Of a DNA stretch of 64,000 bases, positions 33,675-42,077 are shown piece by piece. Source of the stretch: Hanleya hanleyi (lineage: Eukaryota > Mollusca > Polyplacophora > Lepidopleurida > Hanleyidae); contig JAVTVY010018785.1 of NCBI GenBank assembly GCA_036873755.1, forward strand, positions 1-64,000, given 5' to 3'. Below the pieces are notes generated by a model. It saw nothing but the letters and a program-made list of their open reading frames with translations, did no database searches and was not told where the DNA came from. Positions within the stretch are counted from its first letter, which is position 1; each line of letters opens with the position of its first letter. Position numbers and translations under genes: made by a program.

Positions 33675-34340
33675 TTATTTTTGCATGTACATGTACACGT
33701 GGTGGGTCTCTCCGGGAAAGATGCCGGTCCGTAGTCGAAGGTGGTCGGGGGTGGCTTGCTTGAGGTCGAAGAGCATATACCCGTGCTGAGGGGTTGTGGC
33801 ATCTTTAAAGGCTTCCAACGCAAACGGTGTGCGGCCAGGATACATCTGTCGCGCCAGGCGCAGCAGTTGAGTGGTATCTCTCGGGTTTTTGAAGACCACC
33901 AGGTAGTGGGCATTTAAGCTGAAGTTCCGATGTTCTTTGTTTTTACTGAACAGATTCTGCACAATGTAGATGATGCTGAGCCGTCGATGATGGCTGCCTT
34001 TGGTAAAGAATTGGGTGACCCGCGCATCCGTCTCCGCCATGAGATCATCCAGAACCAGCAAGGTGTCCGGTTCCAAATCGGCCAGGTTAGGTAGGCCTTC
34101 CACGAACGTGATGTGGGGCATTACTGCATACGCTTCCTGCCATTCTCCGTAACACCACACGACTCGGGCAATGGGTGGGGTGATCATGCTGTCGGCGTGT
34201 TGAAGGAGCTTCCTGACGAAGTGCGTTTTGCCGGAACCCGTCGGTCCTGCGATGACGCAAGTGAAGGGATGCTGCCACCGAGGGTCTATGGTTCGAGGTG
34301 TATCCGTTGTCGTGGTAACCCGCTCTTGTAAATTTGGCAC
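33675..34340 (-). CDS. FtsK/HerA-type DNA packaging ATPase (A32-like)
   Basis: 221 aa, intact. Walker A GPTGSGKT at residues 32-39 after FTCVIA; Walker B LLVLDD at 94-99; a sensor-like segment LSIIYIVQNLF at 121-131. The compact size and SLNAHYLVVFKNPRD after the sensor match the genome-packaging ATPases of Polintons, virophages and adenovirus-like capsid lineages, which pump DNA into the preformed capsid. The start ATG at 34340 is favoured because the conserved domain begins about 20 residues later; the longer overlapping frame upstream belongs to the membrane protein. Confidence 0.92.
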   Translation of the reverse strand: MPNLQERVTTTTDTPRTIDPRWQHPFTCVIAGPTGSGKTHFVRKLLQHADSMITPPIARVVWCYGEWQEAYAVMPHITFVEGLPNLADLEPDTLLVLDDLMAETDARVTQFFTKGSHHRRLSIIYIVQNLFSKNKEHRNFSLNAHYLVVFKNPRDTTQLLRLARQMYPGRTPFALEAFKDATTPQHGYMLFDLKQATPDHLRLRTGIFPGETHHVYMYMQK

Positions 34341-34349
34341 GAGTGAACT

Positions 34350-34560
34350 GGAGTGGTGGTGGTGGGTACAACGTCGGTCGGCGTTGTCTGTTCACTGTGA
34401 GGGATGATGGTGGTGGGTACAACGTGCTGACATAGGCTACGTCGTAAAACACACCTCCGTACAACACACTCAGCAGGCTTAGCAGTATCACCACAAAGCC
34501 CATTTGCGCTTTGCGCGTTTTGGGAGACGCTGTGTTCAGAGGCAGCTGCTGTTTGTCCAT
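34350..34560 (-). CDS. Small membrane protein between integrase and ATPase
   Basis: ATG at 34560 begins MDKQQLPLNTASPKTRK, followed by a hydrophobic segment MGFVVILLSLLSVLYGGV (about residues 20-38), then LYPPPSS and a second LYPPPP copy. The reading frame stays open to 34087, far into the ATPase gene in another frame, so the true end is uncertain: either a frameshift removed the stop or the last 80 codons are spurious. A TATAAA at 34610-34615 lies about 50 bp upstream of this ATG, which supports this start. A small transmembrane gene in this position is common in Mavericks. No function can be assigned. Confidence 0.5.
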
Positions 34561-34607
34561 AGCACTGTTGTCGGACGTGGAATGAAGGATGACGGCAGTG
34601 GTGTCTG

Positions 34608-35683
34608 GCTTTATACTCGTTTCACCTGGTTGGCAGCGACCCAGGAATTGAAGGAACTGGGCCAGCCTTGCCATTTGACGAAATGAAACAGTTTGCCACG
34701 TCGACGTTCCGTTTTCAAAATCTGCTCCACCGTGTAGTAGTCTTGCTGTGTTTTTACGACAGGCTGTAATTCCGTCTCGTAAAACGTCCCTAGCAACGTT
34801 CCCCTTGAAGATCGTCCAGTTCATAGACTCGCTGCTGTCGGGGTAGGCGCTGTTTAATCAGGAAGTGCTCATTGCTCCAGTTGGGCAAGTAACTTTTCTC
34901 AAATTGACCTTTGACTTTACTGATCCGTACAGGGTCCTTGACCTTGAACACCGCCTTCGTCGTTCGCTGCGATTGGCTGGGCTACAAGACACGCCGGACT
35001 TGGGCTTCATTGCGTTGGGTCACGGTAATGGGGGCTCTCTCTATACTCCGGTGATAGGCTCGATTGTAACCACTCACAAGTTTCGGGAGAACGTCGATGT
35101 ACCGCCTTGTATTCTTATAGGTGAAATATTTATACATACGGCCTTTGAATGTCCTGTTGAACCTTTCCACCACGGAAGCCTTAGTCTCGTTGTACGTATG
35201 GAAGAAAAACACCTTCTGGGCTTTCAGAAACTGTTGGAACGGTCTGTTGAGGAATTCCGTGCCCTCGTCGGTTTGCAAATACAAAGGTTTGCGCCCGGTC
35301 TTGAAGATGTCTTTGAACGCCGCTATGAGATTCGCCCCCGTTTTCGTCCGGATGGGTACCACCCACGCATACTTCGATAGGATATCGATGCACGTCAAGA
35401 TATACCGATTCCCATCGTTGTGTTTGGCAAAGGCGCTCATATCGACCAAATCCGCTTGCCACTGGGCATCTATTCCTCCCACGATGACCCGGTTCCGTAG
35501 AAAATGGCGACGGACAGATCGATGTAAGGTATAGGTGTCTTGTTTTCTTAACCAATCTCGGACTTGGGCACGGTGTATCCCCTGGGGTTTGGCCGCTCGA
35601 TAGAGAGCCGACAATGCACTATAGGCCGCCGGACTGCCGGGACTGTAGTATAAGTTATCCAACACCTTCTCCCAGCGCTTCAT
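34608..35683 (-). pseudogene. Retroviral-type DDE integrase with C-terminal chromodomain, broken
   Basis: The catalytic part is intact (35683-34982, 233 codons): WQADLVDM (Asp78), LQTDEGTEF (Asp139) and ASVVERFNRT (Glu174), giving the D,D35E spacing of rve integrases. The N-terminal region is the usual Polinton HTH-like YSALSALYRAAK block. An in-frame TAG at 34982-34984 ends the frame early. The same frame continues for about 60 codons with KVKDPVRISKVKGQFEKSY, the family's SH3-like linker, then a single-base shift near 34795-34815 is needed to reach the chromodomain (34796-34608: YYTVEQILK...FHFVKWQGWP). The chromodomain would target methylated histones during insertion. Two lesions make this copy inactive. 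A TATA box lies at 35719-35726. Confidence 0.88.
34610..34615 (-). promoter_or_regulatory. TATA box of the membrane protein/ATPase unit
   Basis: TATAAA on the minus strand (GAGTATAAAGCC), 50 bp before ATG 34560. It overlaps the end of the integrase frame. Confidence 0.55.
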
Positions 35684-35717
35684 GGTGACAAATGATGATG
35701 GACCCTGGCTCTATCGT

Positions 35718-36180
35718 TTATTTATAACGGGTATATCTTGGGCCGGAGTTTCTTTCTGATTTTCTTCGTTGGCTTCCAGTGTCCATGGTAAATGACCAGT
35801 CCAACTCGTCTGATGACCGCTTGATAAGCACTTGATCCACATCTACCACGGCATCTTCCAATGCAGACCATAGATCAGGGTGAAGGGTAAAATGCACTGT
35901 ACCCCCATCTAGCCGAGCCAATTGAGCAAAGAAAGGGGCCGCGTCGGATGTACACATCGTGACACAAGTGGATGAGGTCGCCGTCCAGTTCACCAGACAA
36001 CACCCGTTTGAATTTGGTCCAGCCCTCTCGGGACAGACGAATGTGAGCCGGGCACGGTTGTGTAAGGTCCGCATCACAGATGTCCCCCACCTCCTCCATG
36101 ATATCGACCTTATCCGCATAAACGTGCAGGAAGACCTCGGGGGTCAAGCTGAGATACGCCCGTATTATATGCTCCGTCAT
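35718..36180 (-). pseudogene. Unknown small Maverick protein, copy 1 (frameshifted)
   Basis: ATG 36180 starts MTEHIIRAYLSLTPEVFLHVYADKV... and includes GWTKFKRVLSGELDG. The frame then shifts near 35925-35945; downstream the other frame reads VHFTLHPDLWSALEDAV and ends at 35718. Copy 2 (37206-36261) has the same segments, so the break in copy 1 is a real frameshift rather than two genes. The pattern of beta strands around a 'VTL-x-x-x-GW-x-KFKRVL' block loosely recalls the PC4 single-stranded-DNA-binding fold, but that is only a suggestion. Neighbours: integrase downstream, copy 2 upstream, with its own TATA box at 36220-36227. Confidence 0.65.
35719..35726 (-). promoter_or_regulatory. TATA box upstream of integrase
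   Basis: TATAAATA (minus strand), about 36 bp before ATG 35683. Confidence 0.55.
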
Positions 36181-36219
36181 GGTCAGTACGTGAATGGTAC
36201 AAGATTTGACTGTCTCTCG

Positions 36220-36227
36220 TATTTATA
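36220..36227 (-). promoter_or_regulatory. TATA box of unknown gene copy 1
   Basis: TATAAATA in the context CCCTATAAATACGAGAG, 40 bp before ATG 36180. Copy 2 has the nearly identical CTATAAATACGAGGG at 37257-37264. Confidence 0.65.
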
Positions 36228-36260
36228 GGGAGAACCCCGTGAGATCAAAGGATCGGGTGG

Positions 36261-37206
36261 TCAAAGTGTAGCCGGGTAATCAATGGCATCGTCGTCTGGT
36301 TCATTGCTAGACATTTGTTCATTGGGTTCTGCCGCCGCTTCTCTCAGGGCACGAGCCCACTCCAAATCGTCTGATGACCGCTCGTCCGGTGTAAACAGCT
36401 GGTCCACGATAAGCACCACTTTCTCGAAGGCTGTCCACAGATCGGGGTCTAGGGTGAATTACAAGCGTCTAATCCGTCATTCATAATCCAGCCGTCGTCC
36501 ATTAGAGAATATCCGCGTCCATAATCCAAATTACAACACATATAAGGGAAGACCTATTCCATATTCCACATAACAGTATTAGCACCAAATTCAAAAGGAC
36601 AGTCATAGTATACATAAACATAGGCTTGTTTCCAGCAAGAGAGAAGCGGTCAACAGTTTTCAATGATGCCGACAAGACATCATGATGTTCCAAAAATATC
36701 AAATCCGTATCGCTGATCAGTATTCTTAATCCATAATATTCGTTGTAAAGTCGTCATCTAAAGAATGATGTATCTCAGTCACGCTTTGATTGTGACTGTT
36801 CATATGAGTACCATGAGGATCTTGAAGTACATGGGTTCATACGGCCCCTATTCCCGGGTTAAGCGGAATTAGACACAAGTTACGAAACGTAGCGCCATAA
36901 ATCTTGCACGCTACGTTCGTATTTTGCTCGCGTAGGGTCTTGGTAGCGGCCCAGGCGTGGGAAGAAATGTCCACGGTGTACGTAGATGGCATTGTCTATG
37001 TGGATGAGGTGTCCGTCGAGCTCGCCGCTCAGCACCCGTTTAAATTTGGTCCAGCCGTCACGGTGTAGCGTAACCGTATTCGATACGGTCTCAGCGCGCG
37101 ACCAGCAAACATCTCCACGGTATTCCACGAGGGTGACTTTATCTCCATATACGTGTAATCCCACCCGGGGTGTAAGGGGAAGGATGGCTCGTAGAACTGG
37201 TGACAT
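36261..37206 (-). pseudogene. Unknown small Maverick protein, copy 2 (interrupted by insertion)
   Basis: ATG 37206 (MSPVLRAILPLTPRVGLHVY) aligns with the start of copy 1; an ATG at 37239 is possible but lies beyond the homology. Shared block: DGWTKFKRVLSGELDG, then YVHRGHFF. The frame runs into an RT-family insertion at about 36926. The remaining C-terminal part lies on the far side (about 36458-36261): FTLDPDLWTAFEKVVLIV, then an acidic tail and stop at 36261. Copies 1 and 2 are clearly paralogous, with the second having the longer acidic C-terminus. Confidence 0.65.
36458..36926 (-). mobile_element. RT-family 3' tail inserted in unknown gene copy 2
   Basis: Matches 16440-17060 and 42618-43080: TTACAAGCGTCTAATCCGTC at one end, the GTTACGAAACGTAGC-type palindrome near 36880, and TGCACGCTACGTTCGTATTT at the other. 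It carries only the tail and a few RT codons (KYERSVQDL). No target-site duplication recognised. It shows that the family moved after the virus-like element had integrated. Confidence 0.75.
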
Positions 37207-37256
37207 GGTTGACCCAATGACGATCGTTGAATGACGCACACTGTGTCTGACCCTCG

Positions 37257-37264
37257 TATTTATA
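37257..37264 (-). promoter_or_regulatory. TATA box of unknown gene copy 2
   Basis: TATAAATA, about 51 bp before ATG 37206, in the same sequence context as copy 1. Confidence 0.65.
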
Positions 37265-37278
37265 GTCAGGTCCCACTG

Positions 37279-37605
37279 TCAATGCCACAGCGCCAGGGTC
37301 AATAGGGCACAGACCATGACTAGGCCAACCAGCCGTCGCTGATTCCGGCGTGAGCGCTCGTGGTCCATAGCCGGAGCATCAAGGATGGCTGTCATAGTCC
37401 AGTAGTGGTGAGTGATGGCACACCTCTCCATCGAGTGCACTCTGTCGACGACCGCTTCTGTGAACTCGTTCAGGATCTGGCGTCGCCCCTCGTTGTCGTC
37501 GCCATCTGAAAACATGGACCGAACCACTGCTCGGTAACTTGTGAGCGAATTAACCACGGTCGCATGCTGTAAAATGCGAGTCGCATAGGGACGGGTGTCC
37601 GTCAT
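37279..37605 (-). CDS. Small tail-anchored protein of unknown function
   Basis: 108 aa, intact. A soluble, mixed-charge N-terminal 85 residues (starting MTDTRPYATRILQHATVV) is followed by RRNQRRLVGLVMVCALLTLALWH, a basic cluster then a hydrophobic segment at the very end, the layout of a tail-anchored membrane protein. It is the first gene inside the right TIR. A TATAAAA at about 37652-37658 lies roughly 48 bp upstream. No family recognised. Confidence 0.6.
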   Translation of the reverse strand: MTDTRPYATRILQHATVVNSLTSYRAVVRSMFSDGDDNEGRRQILNEFTEAVVDRVHSMERCAITHHYWTMTAILDAPAMDHERSRRNQRRLVGLVMVCALLTLALWH

Positions 37606-37651
37606 GGCTCTGAAACCGTAGGAATGGAGGTGTAGGATCCAGAGCGACGTG

Positions 37652-37658
37652 TTTTATA
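37652..37658 (-). promoter_or_regulatory. TATA box of the tail-anchored gene
   Basis: TATAAAA in the context TCTATAAAACACG, about 48 bp before ATG 37605. Confidence 0.55.
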
Positions 37659-37659
37659 G

Positions 37660-38216
37660 ACCATGTCACACATGCGCGCCTAGACGTAGCTCTACGGGTG
37701 TAGTCCGTGATACGTACTATTCTGATGGGTTAGTCCAAAAAAGAGAGCAACAACAACAACAAAGATTACAGCGCCGGAGGATCCCCTGGAAAATCTTCTC
37801 CACGTCTCATGGTATAGCTCCGGTGAGGCAGGCTCAGGCTTGTGAGGCAGGCTCAGGCTGGTCAGGTCAAGCAGGCCAATGAATGCAGTATTGCCCTAAA
37901 CATTCCCACTTTTATACACCTACATAGAAGTACCCGGATGTAGGCGCGGACGTAGGCGAAAGAATCCCAGTACCCGGATGTAGGTGCAGACGTGAGCGAA
38001 ATTCTAGTACCCGTCCATTGGTTCTTTTATCGATCGCTCATTGGCTCTTTTTCTCGACCGCTGATTGGTCCAAATGGACCTGCCCATCCTTCCCAGGTTA
38101 ATTTACAATCCCCTTTTTGGGGTCAAGCTGTGTATATCGATGCCGCAACATTGTTGCCGAACCTTGCCGAAAGGGAGACCTTTTGACCTGGATGTGACCT
38201 TTGACCTTTTCACTCG
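37660..38216. other. Non-coding subterminal region with short tandem repeats
   Basis: Holds a 20-bp repeat (GAGGCAGGCTCAGGCT, about 37822-37860) and a 47-bp repeat (AGTACCCGGATGTAGG..., about 37928-38015, two copies plus a part). A CAACAA run is at 37747-37761. No gene seen. Confidence 0.6.
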
Positions 38217-38594
38217 ACATTCATCCGCGCACTGCCGGTGATGACGCGCGGGCGCGTTGCGGCCGGGGCGGGGCAGGGCGGGGCGGGGCCGGGCCGGAAA
38301 AAACCCCGGAGGTTGAACATCCGGACCCTACGTCTAAGGGGAACATTGAAACTCTTCTGTGTTCGAAGGTAGTTTTAGTGAAACCCGGAAGTGACGTCTG
38401 CGCGCAGAACCCACACCACCACCCAACCCCAACCATGGACCCTAGTGGTGGGTCATACACACACACACCCACGCATCCCCCAACATGCCTGCTTTCTATA
38501 CTACGACCAGACTGCGCATGCGCAGACCCTTGAACACGGACGAACCCTGAGTCCAATCGGATGGTGCTTCACCAGAGCTTCAACATAAGAACTC
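38217..38594. repeat. Right terminal inverted repeat
   Basis: Reverse complement of 28655-29038 with short indels in the GC and GT runs. It contains TGCGCATGCGCA at 38513-38524 and a CGGAAGTGACGTC word. Unlike the left copy it passes without a break into the satellite. Confidence 0.85.
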
Positions 38595-39720
38595 ATACGA
38601 CTCCATCGGACCCATAGTGACCCCTGTCGGCGCCAAAATGTCTATTTCCATACACGTTCTCTACTGCGCATGGGCAGAATGACGTCAGTTCCACGTCACA
38701 CCCACTCCGTCGGATACTCCCTCGAGACTGCTTCACATTGATACCTCACTCGGCCCCATCAGACCATTAGGGCCTACGTAAACCCAACACGTCTATTTCT
38801 ATACTACGGCCAGACTGCGCATGCGCAGACTATTGACAACGAACGACACACTAGCCCAGGCGGATGCTCCCTCACGACAGCTTCAAAATAAGACCTCATA
38901 CGACACCATAGGATCATTAGGGGCTCACCAAATCCCTAACACGTCTATTTCCACACCCTTTTCCCAGAATTCCCTGTCTGCGCATGCGCAGACTGTTGAC
39001 AACGGTCTGCGCATGCGCAGAATGTGGACAACGGCCGACACCCTAGTCCAATCGGATGCCCCCTCACACAGGCTTCACATTGATACCTCACTCAACCCAT
39101 CGGCTCATTAGGGGCTCACCTACATCCCAAAACGTCTATTTTCATACCCTTTCTCTATTGCGCATGCGCAGAATGACGATATTTCGACCCCACCTCCACC
39201 CAGTGGGATGCCCCCTCACATAGGCTTCACATTGATACCTCACTCGACCCCATCGGTCCTTTAGGGACCCACCTAGACCCCAAAACGTCTATTTCCATAG
39301 CCTTGGTCTACCGCGCATGCGCAGAATGATCATATTCCAACCCCACACCCAGCCCATCGGATGCCCCCTCACATAGGCTTCACATTGATACCTCACTTGA
39401 CCCCATCGGTCCATTAGTGGCTCCCCTAGATCCCAAAACGGCTATTTCCATACCCTTGGTCTACCGCGCATGCGCAGAATAACCATATTCCAACCCCACA
39501 CCCAGCCCATCGGATGCCCCCTCACATAGGCTTCACATTGATACCTCACTGGACTCCATAGGGCCACTAGGGGCTCCCCTAGACCACAAAACGTCTATTT
39601 CCATACCCTTGGTCTACCGCGCATGCGCAGAATGACGATATTTCAACCCCACACCCACCCCATCAGATGCCCCTTCACGAATGCTTCACATTGATACCTC
39701 ATACGACCCCATCGGTACAC
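38513..39720. repeat. Satellite array 2, about 152-bp period with NRF1-like palindromes
   Basis: Eight units. Palindrome starts: 38513, 38665 (one mismatch), 38816, 38979, an extra at 39008, then 39159, 39312, 39465, 39618; most spacings are 151-153 bp. Between them: CACATTGATACCTCACTCG, CATCGG...TTAGGG, AAAACGTCTATTTCCATA. The core TGCGCATGCGCA fits the NRF1 binding consensus (YGCGCAYGCGCR), and some units add TGACGTCAG. The last four units are the most alike, suggesting recent local amplification. Confidence 0.88.
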
Positions 39721-39734
39721 TAGGGACCCCTCTC

Positions 39735-39960
39735 GCCCCCTTCGGGGATCTCCGTGTCTCTTCGGGCACCTCCGTGTCTCTTCGGTGATCTCCGTGACAT
39801 CTTCGCAACATTGTAGAGAACGTGCAACAATGTTGCAATCTCCTATCATGTTCCCACGGACCTCACCGAAAAGACACGGACCTGACCGAAGAGACACGGA
39901 GGTGAACGACATTATTTTCTCACCGAAAAGACACGGAGATGAACGACATTGAGTCCCCAC
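39735..39960. repeat. Clustered inverted repeats of CTCCGTGTCTCTTCGG
   Basis: Forward copies at about 39735-39800 (TCTCCGTGTCTCTTCGG and variants) face reverse copies at about 39866-39960 (CCGAAGAGACACGGAG). Between them is GCAACATTG...CAACAATGTTGC, itself an inverted pair. The whole can fold as one large stem-loop. Confidence 0.75.
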
Positions 39961-39984
39961 AGACAGGTCAGTACATATCCTATC

Positions 39985-40083
39985 ATGTTTACAGGTCACG
40001 CCCCATTCACCCAGACCGGAAGTGACGTCATACGGCAAGGTCACGCTCCATTCACCTAGACCGGAAGTGACGTCATACGGGAC
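39985..40083. repeat. Two 43-bp direct repeats with ETS/CRE-type words
   Basis: AGGTCACGCCCCATTCACC... followed by GACCGGAAGTGACGTCATA occurs twice in tandem. The CCGGAAGTGACGTCA word also occurs in the TIRs. About 70 bp further on, GC-rich sequence gives way to ordinary AT-rich DNA (about 40150), which may be the true outer edge of the element. Confidence 0.75.
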
Positions 40084-40149
40084 TGGTGGCACCCCCTGGC
40101 GGAAAAAAGGGGACCAAGAGTTACCTCCCTGGAAAAGGGGCCTCGAAAA

Positions 40150-40890
40150 GGGTTCTATATACTACTGAGACAGCGTACAAGTGAAATGTTGGACAAACAG
40201 TTTATTTCCTTTTATAGTAATATTTTTCTCTTGGTGCTTATTTTTCCAGCCTTTGCAGATATGTGTGGTATTTCCGATCTGATGATTCCCATCCTAGCTC
40301 ATGAAATAATTTATTATCTTCAGGTTAGCTAGATTGCTTTGTAAAAGGTTTTATTTTAAGGTTTACAACCGACATATCGGTATTTGTTGAATTTGTACCA
40401 GAAATTATACTGAAATGGACAAATAAATCAGTCTCCAAACGGATTTCGTCTTGACGAGACTGTTACGTTCATCTCCCGCCACAAAAACAGTGTTGCCTGG
40501 TTATTCAGCTTCAAAAGCGAACGAGTACATGCGGCAGTTGCATGAGCCACGGTACAGAATGGAAACACATTAATAAAGGGCTCCCCGGATTTCTATGGTA
40601 TAGTGTTACGGTACGACAAAAAGTATCTATATGTGTCTACCTCCTTTCCGGGATAAGGAGAAAATATTCGTTTGGGATAGATTGGCTGACGTTTACAGTG
40701 ACCCATCATGATGAAATGTATGTATCTTGTCCCTGAATTTGACAGTTCGGCCAGAGCGTTGTCTGCAAAGATCGGACCGGACCATTTATAGACAAAAAAC
40801 CGTAAGACATGAAATTAAAGTAGCAGAGCACTTTAGTGTTCATTTACTTACATAGCGAGTAGAATGTAACTGAGTTATTTTGTGGGGGAG
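40150..40890. other. Intergenic stretch, nothing recognised
   Basis: AT-rich, no protein-like frame above 65 codons, no repeat noticed apart from a G run near 40885. Confidence 0.4.
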
Positions 40891-40894
40891 GGGG

Positions 40895-41270
40895 GGGGTC
40901 AAGATTCAACTTTATTGTACGAACATCCAGTAGGGTAGAGTACATAACAGAATAATAAAATCAAATCAATACAGAACAGACACTATTAGGTATACGTCGC
41001 CCTTCCGGGGTAATACGGGATGAGATGCGCCTCGGAAAAATATGGCGAGAGAAACCAAATCTCATCCCGTATTACCCCGGAAGGGCGATGTATAACAAAT
41101 TTATCATATCTCAGAGCATTAAGAATCACTTTGGACTTCAAGGCCGACATAATGGAACGGACTTCGATCGGACTTGCACTGGTTTCAGAACGATCCACAG
41201 CATGCACCGGAAAAAATGAACACAAAGACAAATGTATCATTTTTACAATCCTCATCTTTAAAACGTACTA
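40895..41270 (-). mobile_element. 3' end of a non-LTR element (LINE or SINE)
   Basis: On the minus strand the sequence runs to ...GTACAATAAAGTTGAATC near 40900, a typical retroposon 3' end. An open frame (41255-40986, 89 codons) could be the tail of a LINE ORF but shows no domain. It contains the perfect hairpin listed separately. The family is not identified. Confidence 0.4.
40995..41090. repeat. Near-perfect 32-bp inverted repeat
   Basis: Arms 40995-41026 and 41059-41090, the core CGCCCTTCCGGGGTAATACG being identical; a loop of 32 bp. One mismatch at the outer end. Confidence 0.85.
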
Positions 41271-41780
41271 AGGGAGGAGCAAAGATAACGATAACATATA
41301 CTGTAATCCGTGAACAATGAACCCGGTTTCCGTGTGAAATACCGGTGGGCTTCGGTGATAAAGAATGAACAATCTAACTTCAAATTCAGCTTCATCTCTT
41401 ATGTTCTATTCTGAAAATCAGAAACGTATAAAATACTGGAACATTAAGCTTAATCTCAATTTCATATTTAATATTTAATAGCCATCGACGAGTATAATAT
41501 CTAGATTATATACCTTTTGTTAATAAATACATCGAAAGACTCGTTCCGGATTCACATCTGTTGCGTGGATATGTAAGTTTCAAATACACGTGTGAACTGT
41601 TACATTTCCATTCTGTCTATAATTCAACACCGTGTCACTCGACAGTGTCACTTGTGTCATGTTTCTATAACATCACACAGGAGAAGGACCAACATGAACT
41701 GACTTAAATTTACAGTTCGAGAGAAAAATCGGAAAAATCAAACTGTCCTGCACAATTTGGCAGAAGTATAGGTATTTGCT

Positions 41781-42077
41781 TCATTTTCGCACGATCATGT
41801 TGATTGCATTTATTGTGCAGTTATTGAACATAATGTTTGGCGCTGAGGGATTTGCGGCGACCAGGATAGCTGTGGGAATGTCACACGATGTGGGCGGGAC
41901 AGCGGTGTTGTCGAATTCACAAAACAGCTGATTAAGATCAAAATCAAAGTCGTCGGCATGGCCTTCTGCTCGTACATCCTGGGTGTGTAACACGGCCGAC
42001 GTGGCATCATTTGACGTGGGTGCAGGGTACTGAGAAGATGATGTCACAGTTTCTGCAGGATGGGGTTTGACAAACAC
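41781..42077 (-). CDS. Unidentified ORF, possibly the last exon of a gene or element
   Basis: 98 codons, Ser/Thr/Pro-rich at the start, an acidic middle (ADDFDFDLNQLFCEFDN), ending PNIMFNNCTINAINMIVRK. The acidic aromatic block resembles a transactivation-type segment, and the ending recalls C-termini of some transposon ORFs with 'F-N-N-C-T-x-N'. I cannot name it. It lies about 300 bp downstream of the cystatin B stop, same strand. Could be spurious. Confidence 0.3.
   Translation of the reverse strand: MFVKPHPAETVTSSSQYPAPTSNDATSAVLHTQDVRAEGHADDFDFDLNQLFCEFDNTAVPPTSCDIPTAILVAANPSAPNIMFNNCTINAINMIVRK

Larger units (their letters stand above)
28655..38594 (-). mobile_element. Endogenous Maverick/Polinton (adintovirus-like) element without a polymerase gene
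   Basis: About 9.9 kb between inverted repeats (28655-29038 and 38217-38594). All recognisable genes are on the minus strand, in order from the right: tail-anchored protein, duplicated unknown gene, integrase, membrane protein, packaging ATPase, pVI-like, proline-rich, penton-like, core-like, major capsid, protease. This combination (capsid pair, adenain-like protease, A32-type ATPase, retroviral-type integrase with chromodomain, TIRs) defines the Maverick/Polinton class. The usual protein-primed family-B polymerase is absent and intergenic gaps are too small to hide one. At least six lesions (major capsid, penton, integrase twice, both members of the duplicated gene) show the copy is inactive. 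Left TIR stops mid-satellite; the right one continues into the array. Confidence 0.88.

Noticed and set aside
34087..34824. A 245-codon minus-strand frame as a single gene
   Set aside because: It joins integrase-end sequence, the membrane protein and a shifted reading of the ATPase; only the part after ATG 34560 has its own promoter and a transmembrane segment.
38513..39720. The 152-bp repeats as a CRISPR array
   Set aside because: Period too long, units similar throughout with no unique spacers, eukaryotic context.
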